This document shows, one piece after another, positions 1 to 7,748 of a stretch of 64,000 nt of DNA. Positions within the stretch are counted from its first letter, which is position 1, and every line of letters begins with the position of its first letter. The translations under genes and the position numbers were made by a program. The stretch lies in assembly GCA_910578515.1 (NCBI GenBank), contig CAJTQR010000001.1:496001-560000 (forward strand), given 5' to 3'. This DNA comes from an uncultured Duncaniella sp. GTDB lineage: Bacteria; Bacteroidota; Bacteroidia; Bacteroidales; Muribaculaceae. The notes under the pieces are model-generated. The model was given only the letters and a program-made list of their open reading frames with translations. It made no database searches and was not told the origin of the DNA.

Positions 1-2
1 CC

Positions 3-1364
3 ACCCACTTCTATGCCACCACTGGTATCAATAAAGACCGTCTGACAGGTAACGGCAATCTGATGACCGATGATGCCTCCTCACCATATTCATTTCATGG
101 TAACAGCCGCGACAAAAGCACTATCATCACAGCAAGCAGTTACTATAAACATGCCTTCAGAAAAGGGAATGAACTTGAAGCACGTGTGGCGTACAATTAC
201 AACAAAAACCGTCTGACCAATGCGCGTTCCGATATATTTACAGACGAGGCACAGAATCTGCTTACACGGCAGCTTTTCAACAACCGGCGCCACTCGGCAT
301 CACTCCAGATTGACTATCAGAACGAGTATTCAGAAAATGGGGTGTTCTCAGCAGGAGCGCACACCTCTCTGACCCTCGACCGCGTCGAACATGCATTTCA
401 GCCCTACTCCATGTTCAAACATAATGAGGTAAGCCAGTACATCTACGCCGGATGGGTCAATAAATTTTTCAACAAGTTATGGTTTGTAGGCTCCGCAGGT
501 GTTGAAGGTATATGGCTCAAAGCCGACGCTTACAGCAACCATTATTTCCGCCCAAGAGTGTCCGTTGGTCTCAATTGGGTAATCAACCAACACAATTCCA
601 TCGGTCTTGATTACCAGCTCACCAATACAGCCCCCGAAGTGGGACAACTGAATCCGTTCAACACCTCAACCGACATGATAGTGAAAAACGTAGGCAACCC
701 GTACTTACGCCCACAATACATGCAATACATCCCCCTCTCATATACATATAATATAAAAGGTCTCTACGTGCGTCCTGTGGTATACTATAAACGTATAAAC
801 GACATGCTATCCGCCACCGGTTACACTGACGAGGATGGAGCGTTCGTCTCCACTTACGAAAACCACGGACATTTCACCCAATTGTATGCAGTGTTGCATC
901 TGAGCTACCGGCTGAAAAACGGTGGTGTATATGGCTCAGCCGGATGGTATGGCAACTATTACAAGAAACAGTCTGCGCACAGCGCTTTCACTTCTCAATT
1001 TGGATTCTATTATTACGTGAAGAAATTTTCATTTTATGGGACATTCTCCTACGACAATCGATTTGTATCGAAACTTGCAGTCACACGTTACTATCGTCCA
1101 TCAATGGCAGAACTTCAGGTAAACTACAATTTCACCCCCGACTTCTACATTGGGGCGTGTCTGACCCACAGCACAGGCGAATACCACACCCGCACTATTA
1201 CCAGAAGTGGTTCCTACAAACAGATTGACAACACAAAATACCGGGAGCGCAACCTGCGTCCATGGATTATAATCCGCTATACATTCCGCAAAAATTCCGA
1301 CCGGAAAATCAACCTCAATAAAGTTCTCAACAGTCAGGAAAAGGGCATTAAGCTCAGCAATTAA
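3..1364 (+). CDS. Outer-membrane beta-barrel protein, C-terminal part (5' truncated by window edge)
   Basis: The reading frame is already open at the left edge, so the gene starts outside the window; the visible ATG at 63 is internal. The roughly 450 residues alternate aromatic and polar residues in the short-strand pattern of a TonB-receptor-like barrel, with repeated Tyr/Phe-rich strands and conserved-looking NPYLRPQY and RPWIIIRYTF segments. This resembles the C-terminal barrel of Bacteroidetes outer-membrane beta-barrel family proteins, whose N-termini usually carry a carboxypeptidase-like regulatory domain and a plug. The end (residues INLNKVLNSQEKGIKLSN) is the polar tail common in that family. 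The substrate cannot be told. The gene overlaps an out-of-frame orphan coding stretch that continues past its stop. Confidence 0.8.
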   Translation, partial: THFYATTGINKDRLTGNGNLMTDDASSPYSFHGNSRDKSTIITASSYYKHAFRKGNELEARVAYNYNKNRLTNARSDIFTDEAQNLLTRQLFNNRRHSASLQIDYQNEYSENGVFSAGAHTSLTLDRVEHAFQPYSMFKHNEVSQYIYAGWVNKFFNKLWFVGSAGVEGIWLKADAYSNHYFRPRVSVGLNWVINQHNSIGLDYQLTNTAPEVGQLNPFNTSTDMIVKNVGNPYLRPQYMQYIPLSYTYNIKGLYVRPVVYYKRINDMLSATGYTDEDGAFVSTYENHGHFTQLYAVLHLSYRLKNGGVYGSAGWYGNYYKKQSAHSAFTSQFGFYYYVKKFSFYGTFSYDNRFVSKLAVTRYYRPSMAELQVNYNFTPDFYIGACLTHSTGEYHTRTITRSGSYKQIDNTKYRERNLRPWIIIRYTFRKNSDRKINLNKVLNSQEKGIKLSN

Positions 1365-1641
1365 TGCTGCTGAAACTATAACTGCACATTACTATAGTTC
1401 TGAAATAGACCTTACTCAAAAGAACAATCCTTGCAAGGGCAATACCGACGGAGGTGTTGAGGTTATTGTTGTAACAAATGTTTCGGCTGTTAAAAATGCT
1501 CCTCACCGCACCGTGGTCGAGCGTACATATTCACTCCCTAATGGTGAGGTTTTGAAATCCGATAAGAAAATTATAGACTCGTCAAAACAAGAGGTATTAC
1601 ACAAACTCTTTCCCCGTGAATATCCGAAGATAAAAATGTAG
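1273..1641 (+). pseudogene. Orphan coding remnant without start codon
   Basis: One frame (codons starting at 1273) stays open for 122 codons to a TAG at 1639-1641, yet contains no ATG and no GTG or TTG in its first half. The part after 1365 reads like real protein, with segments VEVIVVTNVSAV, RTVVERTYSLPNGEV and QEVLHKLFPREYPKIKM, and uses ordinary codons. It follows directly on the barrel gene stop in another frame. I read it as the 3' end of a gene that lost its start by deletion or frameshift; the family is not recognised. Apart from this, 1365-1862 holds only a terminator and a promoter. Confidence 0.45.
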
Positions 1642-1668
1642 ACATAGCCATGTCTTTTCCACATAGTG

Positions 1669-1708
1669 GGCTTTACCGTACTTTCGCAGTGCGTTAAAGC
1701 CTTTTTTA
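1669..1708 (+). terminator. Rho-independent terminator
   Basis: GGCTTTA at 1669-1675 pairs with TAAAGCC at 1695-1701 and is followed by six T. It ends transcription from the orphan remnant. Confidence 0.65.
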
Positions 1709-1750
1709 CTATTACAGCAATCGAATCATCGGGATATTTTTTCCAATGTT

Positions 1751-1781
1751 TTTGTAGAGTATTGAACTATAGTTATCTTTG
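1751..1781 (+). promoter_or_regulatory. Bacteroidetes promoter of the beta-lactamase gene
   Basis: TTTG at 1751-1754, 19 nt, then TATCTTTG at 1774-1781: an exact match to the Bacteroidetes -33/-7 consensus. The leader to the ATG at 1863 is about 75 nt. Confidence 0.75.
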
Positions 1782-1862
1782 CATCTATAAAAAATTAAGC
1801 CCGATAGCTTGACGCTTTTAATGCGATTTGACACTGGCACTTGACAACTTAACCATTTTCAC

Positions 1863-2756
1863 ATGAAAATTATAAATCCTGCTACCATCTTATTTATTCT
1901 GTCGTTAGTTTTGCATTCATGCGCATCCACCCCCACTTACACTCCCTTACAGAAAGAATTGGAGAAATTCGTGGAGGGAAAAGATGCAAGAATTGGAATT
2001 GCTGTGATAATTGATAGTAAAGACACGGTAGCTGTCAATGGTAGCAAAGCGTTCCCGATGCTGAGTGTCTATAAATTTCCCATCGCCATAGCTGTCGCTG
2101 ACCTTTGCAGTAAAAATGAAACGGATTTCAATGATTCATGTCTCATTACTCGTAATGAATTGCATCGCGACACATACAGTCCTATGCTGAAAAAATATGG
2201 CGATGTGGATTCTACATATGTCACTCTGCATGAGTTGCTCGCCTATTCATTACAGCAAAGCGACAACAATGCATCCGATATACTACTTTCGCTATTTTCA
2301 ACTCCGGCGGAAGTTCACAACTATATATCCGGACTCCCTATTGATGGAATCACTATACGATGGAGTGAGAACGACATGCATAAGGACACTACCCTATGTT
2401 ACGAAAACAGCGCCACTCCGATAGCAATGGCCGAATTGTTTGACCTATTTGACAGAGAGTACAACGATGCACTCTCGACCCAACTCAAGACTTTGATGGA
2501 ATCATGTACCACCGGCACCGACCGTCTTGCCAAACCATTCATGACTACCAATGCAGTAATCGGGCATAAAACCGGGACCGGAGATGTGACACCGGCAGGT
2601 AGATTGATGGCTGTGAACGATGCCGGATACGTCCATCTCCCCAACAAGCACAGATACACAATCGCTGTATTTATTACTGATTCAGGATACAATATGACGC
2701 AAACTTCCGCCCTTATCAGTTCCATTTCAGAAATAGTGAGCCGACATATCCTATAA
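1863..2756 (+). CDS. Class A beta-lactamase, subclass A2-like, predicted lipoprotein
   Basis: This is a serine beta-lactamase that would hydrolyse beta-lactams in the periplasm. Visible motifs are S68-V-Y-K71 (active-site SxxK), S133-D-N135 (SDN loop), E169 in ENDMH (the Glu166 equivalent of the omega loop; the usual Asn170 is His, as A2 enzymes vary here) and K236-T-G238. The length of 297 aa is normal for CepA/CfxA-type enzymes. The N-terminus has a hydrophobic stretch ending LHSC at residues 17-20, a lipobox, so the enzyme is probably membrane-anchored. It has its own consensus promoter and no partner genes, and no mobile element is adjacent, so it looks resident. Class is secure; the substrate range cannot be read from sequence. 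Confidence 0.9.
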   Translation: MKIINPATILFILSLVLHSCASTPTYTPLQKELEKFVEGKDARIGIAVIIDSKDTVAVNGSKAFPMLSVYKFPIAIAVADLCSKNETDFNDSCLITRNELHRDTYSPMLKKYGDVDSTYVTLHELLAYSLQQSDNNASDILLSLFSTPAEVHNYISGLPIDGITIRWSENDMHKDTTLCYENSATPIAMAELFDLFDREYNDALSTQLKTLMESCTTGTDRLAKPFMTTNAVIGHKTGTGDVTPAGRLMAVNDAGYVHLPNKHRYTIAVFITDSGYNMTQTSALISSISEIVSRHIL

Positions 2757-2787
2757 CCCCACGTCAGTAAGAAAAAGCCATTAGTTT

Positions 2788-2818
2788 TTTGCCTTGTTAA
2801 TAATAATGTGTAACTTTG
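2788..2818 (+). promoter_or_regulatory. Promoter of panC-panD
   Basis: TTTG at 2788-2791, 19 nt, TAACTTTG at 2811-2818. It lies about 30 nt before the panC ATG. Confidence 0.75.
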
Positions 2819-2847
2819 CGCTCTGAAATTTCAGATGTTATAACATT

Positions 2848-3696
2848 ATGGAAATAATTCGCACTGTAGCAGAATTAAGAACCAAGCTCAACGCAGCCCG
2901 CGAAAAGGGCTCTATAGGACTCGTTCCCACCATGGGAGCGCTTCATGCCGGACACCTGTCACTAATCCAACGTGCCCGCAAAGAGAATGACACAGTTGTG
3001 GTCAGCGTGTTTGTCAACCCCACACAGTTCAACAACCCCACGGACCTCGTTACGTATCCCCGCACCGAGGCTGCCGATGTAGCTATGCTTGAAAGTGCAG
3101 GAGTGGACTATGCATTTATCCCCACAGTAGAGGAAATATATCCCGAACCGGATACACGTGTATTTGACCTCGGTCCGGTAGCAGAGGTGATGGAAGGCGC
3201 CATGCGCCCCGGTCATTTCAATGGCGTGGCTCAGATTGTAAGCAAGCTTTTCGATTACACCCGCCCCACCAGAGCTTACTTCGGAGAAAAGGATTTCCAA
3301 CAAATAGCCGTAATCCGCAAGATGGTGCAGCTTGAAGGCTTTGACCTTGAAATAGTGGATTGTCCCATCAAGCGCGAGGACGACGGACTTGCAATGAGCT
3401 CCCGCAATGTACGTCTTACCCCTGAGCAAAGAGCAGTCGCACCCGTAATCAACCGCACACTTCAAAGCAGCCTTGAGTTTGCAAAGGACCACACCGTAGA
3501 GGAGACAAAACGCTTCGTCATTGACGAGCTGAACTCAAAGCCCCACATGCAGGTGGAGTATTACGAAATCGTGGATGCATTCACCATGCAGCCAATCACC
3601 GACTGGGCTCAGACCGAACAGGCAGTGGGATGCGTCACTGTATTCTGTGGCGATGTCCGCTTAATTGACAACATCAAATATCAGCAGAAAAAATGA
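2848..3696 (+). CDS. panC: Pantoate--beta-alanine ligase
   Basis: Joins pantoate and beta-alanine with ATP to give pantothenate, the last step before coenzyme A synthesis; cytoplasmic. The nucleotidyltransferase HIGH-type signature is HAGH at residues 33-36 in PTMGALHAGH, and the second ATP-binding signature is seen as LAMSSRN (KMSKS-like). VNPTQFNNPTDL and YFGEKDFQQ are typical of the family. At 282 aa it is normal length. Its stop overlaps the panD start, so the two pantothenate genes are translationally coupled, and panD supplies the beta-alanine used here. Confidence 0.97.
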   Translation: MEIIRTVAELRTKLNAAREKGSIGLVPTMGALHAGHLSLIQRARKENDTVVVSVFVNPTQFNNPTDLVTYPRTEAADVAMLESAGVDYAFIPTVEEIYPEPDTRVFDLGPVAEVMEGAMRPGHFNGVAQIVSKLFDYTRPTRAYFGEKDFQQIAVIRKMVQLEGFDLEIVDCPIKREDDGLAMSSRNVRLTPEQRAVAPVINRTLQSSLEFAKDHTVEETKRFVIDELNSKPHMQVEYYEIVDAFTMQPITDWAQTEQAVGCVTVFCGDVRLIDNIKYQQKK

Positions 3697-4046
3697 TGCT
3701 TGAACTTTTAAAGTGCAAAATCCATCGCGTCACAGTCACTGAGGCGCGTCTCGATTATATAGGAAGTATCACTATTGACCAGGACCTGATGGATGCCGCA
3801 GGAATATTTCCCGGCGAACGTATATATATCGTTGACAATAACAACGGCGAACGTTTTGACACTTACACCATCCCCGGCGAGCGAGGTTCAGGTGTGATTT
3901 GCCTCAATGGCGCTGCCGCCCGTAAAGTGCAGGTAGGAGATGTGGTGATACTCATGTGTTATGCCTCTATGACTCCGGAAGAAGCATGCAACCATAAACC
4001 GGTGGTACTTTTCCCCGACACTAAGACTAACAGACTAGTCAAGTGA
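3693..4046 (+). CDS. panD: Aspartate 1-decarboxylase precursor
   Basis: Makes beta-alanine from aspartate using a pyruvoyl cofactor. Self-cleavage occurs between Gly24 and Ser25; here G24-S25 is found in LDYIGSITID when translation starts at 3693, giving the same numbering as the E. coli enzyme and supporting this ATG over the one at 3696. The 117 aa length is normal. ATG at 3693 overlaps the panC TGA by four bases. An 18-bp perfect palindrome spans the stop codon. Confidence 0.97.
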   Translation: MMLELLKCKIHRVTVTEARLDYIGSITIDQDLMDAAGIFPGERIYIVDNNNGERFDTYTIPGERGSGVICLNGAAARKVQVGDVVILMCYASMTPEEACNHKPVVLFPDTKTNRLVK

Positions 4047-4059
4047 AAAGCTTTTCACT
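4042..4059. repeat. 18-bp perfect palindrome over the panD stop codon
   Basis: AGTGAAAAGCTTTTCACT is fully self-complementary and includes the panD TGA. There is no T-run behind it, so it is not a normal terminator; a protein site or mRNA 3' hairpin is possible. Confidence 0.5.
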
Positions 4060-4110
4060 CATGACTTGATTTAAAATATTAAACAACCCCACCCATATTA
4101 TACCCAACTA

Positions 4111-5445
4111 ATGTTTGAGAATCTAAGCGAAAGACTTGAAAGAAGTTTTAAGATACTGAAAGGTGAAGGCAAAATCACCGAAATCAACGTTGCCGAAACT
4201 CTTAAGGATGTGCGCAGAGCACTCCTTGAAGCTGACGTAAACTTTAAGGTTGCAAAGCAATTTACCGACGAGGTTAAAGCAAAGGCTCTGGGTCAAAACG
4301 TAATCAATGCCATCAAGCCCGGTGAATTGATGATTAAAATCGTTCACGATGAGCTTGCTCGACTCATGGGCGGCGAGACTGCCAATGTCAACCTTTCTGG
4401 AAATCCCGCCGTGATTCTGATGTCAGGTCTGCAGGGTTCCGGTAAAACAACTTTCTCAGGAAAACTCGCTAAGAAACTCAAATCAGAGCAAGGTAAGCGT
4501 CCGTTGCTCGTGGCTTGCGACGTGTATCGTCCCGCCGCGATTGACCAGCTCAAAGTACTCGCCTCTCAAATCAATGTCCCCGTCTACACTGAGGATGGCA
4601 ACAAGAATCCTGTGGAAATAGCTGAAAACGCTATCCGCTATGCCAAGACCAATCATCTTGACCTTGTAATCATCGACACCGCCGGTCGTCTTGCCGTTGA
4701 TGAACAGATGATGCAGGAGATTGCGGCAATCAAAAAAGCAGTGAAGCCTCAGGAAACTCTCTTTGTGGTTGACTCGATGACAGGTCAGGATGCTGTCAAC
4801 ACTGCAAAGGAATTCAATGACCGCCTTGACTTCGACGGAGTTGTTCTCACCAAGCTTGACGGTGACACACGTGGTGGTGCCGCGCTCTCTATTCGCACCG
4901 TTGTCACCAAGCCAATCAAGTTCGTCGGTACCGGTGAAAAACTTGACGCCCTCGACCACTTCCACCCCTCTCGTATGGCAGACCGTATTCTCGGTATGGG
5001 CGACATTGTATCGCTCGTTGAAAAGGCGCAGAATGCCTACGATGAGAAACAGGCCCGCGAACTCCAGCGCAAGATAGCGAAGAACCAGTTCAACTTCAAT
5101 GACTTCCTGCAGCAAATCCAACAGATTCAGAAGATGGGTAACCTCAAGGACCTTGCGTCTATGATACCCGGTGTCGGCAAAGCAATCAAGGATATCGACA
5201 TTGATGACAACGCATTCAAAGGCATTGAAGCTATCATCCGTTCAATGACAGAGCAGGAGCGCCAGCATCCGGAAATCATCAACGGTAGCCGCCGCAAACG
5301 TATAGCAAAGGGGTCGGGTACAGATATTCAGGAAGTAAACCGACTCATCAAGCAGTTTGACGACGCGCGCAAGATGATGAAAGCCGTATCAGGCATTAAG
5401 AATCCTATGGCGATGATGCGCGGCATGAAAGGTATGCGCCGCTGA
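4111..5445 (+). CDS. ffh: Signal recognition particle protein (SRP54 GTPase)
   Basis: Binds signal sequences of nascent membrane and secreted proteins and, with 4.5S RNA and FtsY, delivers ribosomes to the membrane. Order of domains: N helical bundle (1-90), G domain with P-loop GLQGSGKT at 106-113, DTAGR, and TKLDGD, then a Met-rich M domain containing MGNLKDLASMIPG and the RNA/signal-binding SMTEQERQHPEIINGSRRKRIAKGSG helices. The tail is short and basic (MRGMKGMRR). Length 444 aa is usual. It lies 64 nt after panD with no clear promoter of its own, so it may be partly cotranscribed. Confidence 0.98.
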   Translation: MFENLSERLERSFKILKGEGKITEINVAETLKDVRRALLEADVNFKVAKQFTDEVKAKALGQNVINAIKPGELMIKIVHDELARLMGGETANVNLSGNPAVILMSGLQGSGKTTFSGKLAKKLKSEQGKRPLLVACDVYRPAAIDQLKVLASQINVPVYTEDGNKNPVEIAENAIRYAKTNHLDLVIIDTAGRLAVDEQMMQEIAAIKKAVKPQETLFVVDSMTGQDAVNTAKEFNDRLDFDGVVLTKLDGDTRGGAALSIRTVVTKPIKFVGTGEKLDALDHFHPSRMADRILGMGDIVSLVEKAQNAYDEKQARELQRKIAKNQFNFNDFLQQIQQIQKMGNLKDLASMIPGVGKAIKDIDIDDNAFKGIEAIIRSMTEQERQHPEIINGSRRKRIAKGSGTDIQEVNRLIKQFDDARKMMKAVSGIKNPMAMMRGMKGMRR

Positions 5446-5503
5446 TACCATCAGCCCCTGATAATAAAAACTTAAACTTTACATCAACCCCTGTATATAT
5501 AAT

Positions 5504-6385
5504 ATGACACTGATTGACGGAAAGAAAATAGCTGACGACATCAAGCATGAAATCGCTGCTGAAGTAGAGGAAATGGTGGCTCAAGGCAAACGCCGCCCCC
5601 ACCTCGCCGCTATACTTGTAGGACACGATGGCGGCAGCGAGACCTATGTGGCAAACAAGGTGAAAGCGTGCGAGATGTGCGGTTTCAAATCAACTCTCAT
5701 CCGATATGAGGATGATGTGACTGAGGAAGAGTTGCTCAAAGCCATCGATGGGCTCAACAATGACGAGGATGTAGATGGATTCATCGTCCAGCTCCCGCTC
5801 CCCAAACATATCTCCGAACAGAAGATAATCGAGGCTATCGACTATAAGAAGGATGTGGACGGATTCCACCCCATCAACGTGGGTAGAATGTCAATCGGTC
5901 TCCCATGCTTCCTCTCCGCTACCCCCTCGGGCATTGTTGAACTGCTCCGTAGATACGACATTCCCACACGTGGCGCCAACTGCGTGGTGTTGGGTCGCAG
6001 CAACATCGTAGGCAAACCGGTGGCTACTCTCATGATGCAGAAAGCCAATCCGGGCAACGCCACTGTGACCGTGCTTCACAGTGCCTCAAAGAACCTTGCC
6101 GAGAAATGTGCTGAAGCCGATATCATCATAGCAGCCCTCGGTCAGCCCGGTTTCGTCACTGCCGATATGGTAAAACCCGGCGCGGTGATAATCGATGTCG
6201 GCACTACCCGTGTACCGGATGCAACCCGTAAGAGCGGTTTCCGTCTGCGCGGTGATGTTGACTTTGAAAATGTGGCAGAAAAATGCTCATTCATCACCCC
6301 CGTTCCCGGTGGTGTTGGTCCTATGACCATCTGCTCACTCATGCGCAACACACTCCTCGCAGCGAAAAAAGAAATCTATTCATAA
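5504..6385 (+). CDS. folD: Methylenetetrahydrofolate dehydrogenase/cyclohydrolase
   Basis: Bifunctional cytosolic enzyme that interconverts 5,10-methylene-THF, 5,10-methenyl-THF and 10-formyl-THF for purine and one-carbon metabolism. Visible signatures are VGHDGGSETYVANKVKAC near the N-terminus, DGFIVQLPLP, the NADP-binding VVLGRSNIVGKPVA and the C-terminal PVPGGVGPMTICSLM. The length, 293 aa, is normal. It precedes the CapA-like gene by 40 nt, which suggests shared transcription. Confidence 0.97.
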   Translation: MTLIDGKKIADDIKHEIAAEVEEMVAQGKRRPHLAAILVGHDGGSETYVANKVKACEMCGFKSTLIRYEDDVTEEELLKAIDGLNNDEDVDGFIVQLPLPKHISEQKIIEAIDYKKDVDGFHPINVGRMSIGLPCFLSATPSGIVELLRRYDIPTRGANCVVLGRSNIVGKPVATLMMQKANPGNATVTVLHSASKNLAEKCAEADIIIAALGQPGFVTADMVKPGAVIIDVGTTRVPDATRKSGFRLRGDVDFENVAEKCSFITPVPGGVGPMTICSLMRNTLLAAKKEIYS

Positions 6386-6425
6386 TTTATAGGACTTCCA
6401 CCCTATACGCAGCACCCGTCAAGCT

Positions 6426-7490
6426 ATGTTAAGCATAATGCTTGCCATCCTGTCATGGCTCATACCGACCGACACTGCCGAGATAGTGTTTGCAGGAGAT
6501 GCCATGCAACATCAGCGCCAGATTGACGCTGCCAGACAGCCTGACGGGTCGCTGAATTATGACACATATTTCAAAACGCTCACGCCCTACATCTCATCGG
6601 CCGACTTTGCCGTGGTAAACCTTGAGACACCACTCGGAGGCGCACCCTACTCAGGCTATCCGATGTTTTGCGCACACGACAACTATGTGGACGCTCTGAC
6701 CGATGCCGGATTCGACCTTATGCTGTCAGCCAACAACCACATACTCGACAGGCGTGACAAAGGTGTAAGACGCACCATCAGTACATTTGAGAAAAAAGAG
6801 GTACCATACATCGGAGTGTACCGCAATCAGGCACACCGCGACTCTATCCTGCCGATGATTCATGACATCAACGGATTTAAAGTCGCATTCCTCAACTATA
6901 CTTACGGCACTAACGGTATCAAGAAAACCACAGATATAGTGATTGACTATATCAACCGCGACCTCATAGCAGCCGATGTCGCTAAAGCGCGAGAAAAAGG
7001 AGCCGAGCTCATAGCTGTGTGCATCCATTGGGGTGATGAGTATCACCTTCTGCCTAATGCCGAACAGAAAAAACTGGCGCAATACATTGCAGATTTAGGA
7101 GTGGAGCTTATCATTGGCGGACACCCACACGTAATCCAGCCGATGGAAATGGGATATAACGAAAAGAATCGCCACAACTATTTCCTTGTATACTCACTTG
7201 GCAACTTCATATCAGCAATGCGCACCACAGATACCCGTGGAGGTGCTTTGGCAAGAGTTGTGATTGCCCGTGACATATTCGGGAAAGCCTACGTGAAAAG
7301 CGCAAGCTACCGCCTTGTCTTCGTTGACCCCGCCAAGGGAAAAGGTGACACATTCAAATGCCTGCCAGCAGAGTCTCCTGACATTTCCCGGCAGATGCGC
7401 CCCTATCGTGACGCTTTCGTAAAGAATGCAGTCAACATATTCAACAAACACAACGTCGGAGTGCCACGCGACACCACTGCTATCAGATAG
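6426..7490 (+). CDS. CapA family protein (calcineurin-like metallophosphatase fold)
   Basis: Belongs to the CapA/PgsA superfamily, named from poly-gamma-glutamate synthesis but functionally diverse. Metal-site motifs are visible in order: FAGDAM, NLETPL, SANNHILD, CIHWGDEY and GGHPHVIQPME. A short hydrophobic N-terminus (MLSIMLAILSWLI) may be a signal peptide or anchor, which would place the enzyme in the cell envelope. There is no capsule or polyglutamate gene nearby, so the substrate is open. At 354 aa it is the size of the stand-alone family. A terminator follows at 7606. Confidence 0.85.
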   Translation: MLSIMLAILSWLIPTDTAEIVFAGDAMQHQRQIDAARQPDGSLNYDTYFKTLTPYISSADFAVVNLETPLGGAPYSGYPMFCAHDNYVDALTDAGFDLMLSANNHILDRRDKGVRRTISTFEKKEVPYIGVYRNQAHRDSILPMIHDINGFKVAFLNYTYGTNGIKKTTDIVIDYINRDLIAADVAKAREKGAELIAVCIHWGDEYHLLPNAEQKKLAQYIADLGVELIIGGHPHVIQPMEMGYNEKNRHNYFLVYSLGNFISAMRTTDTRGGALARVVIARDIFGKAYVKSASYRLVFVDPAKGKGDTFKCLPAESPDISRQMRPYRDAFVKNAVNIFNKHNVGVPRDTTAIR

Positions 7491-7605
7491 CCCGGCAACA
7501 AATTCATGCGTTACACAGAACTGAATCAAGCTTTCCGCAAGGTATTACAATCCATACTGTAGTCCGAAAAAACATGTCATTTTTGCAGTTGATTTAACTA
7601 TTTTT

Positions 7606-7633
7606 GTCAGTTTTTCAAACTGGCATTTTTTTT
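7606..7633 (+). terminator. Terminator after the CapA-like gene
   Basis: GTCAGTTT pairs with AAACTGGC (one wobble) around a TTC loop, followed by eight T. It separates the folD-capA unit from htpG. In the rest of 7491-7748 I see no gene and no full consensus promoter. Confidence 0.65.
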
Positions 7634-7748
7634 GCTCGATTGTTATACATAATTAGAGTGTAACAGGCTGTCCATGCTAAATGTGAATCTAAGATGGGCA
7701 CCTACTCCACACTAAAGCAATTAGTAAACAATCAAAAACAAATACAAT

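Noticed and set aside
944..1228. 94-codon frame inside the barrel gene
   Set aside because: Cys/His/Trp-rich out-of-frame shadow of the beta-barrel coding sequence.
4483..5121. 212-codon minus-strand frame across ffh
   Set aside because: Antisense shadow of a highly conserved gene.
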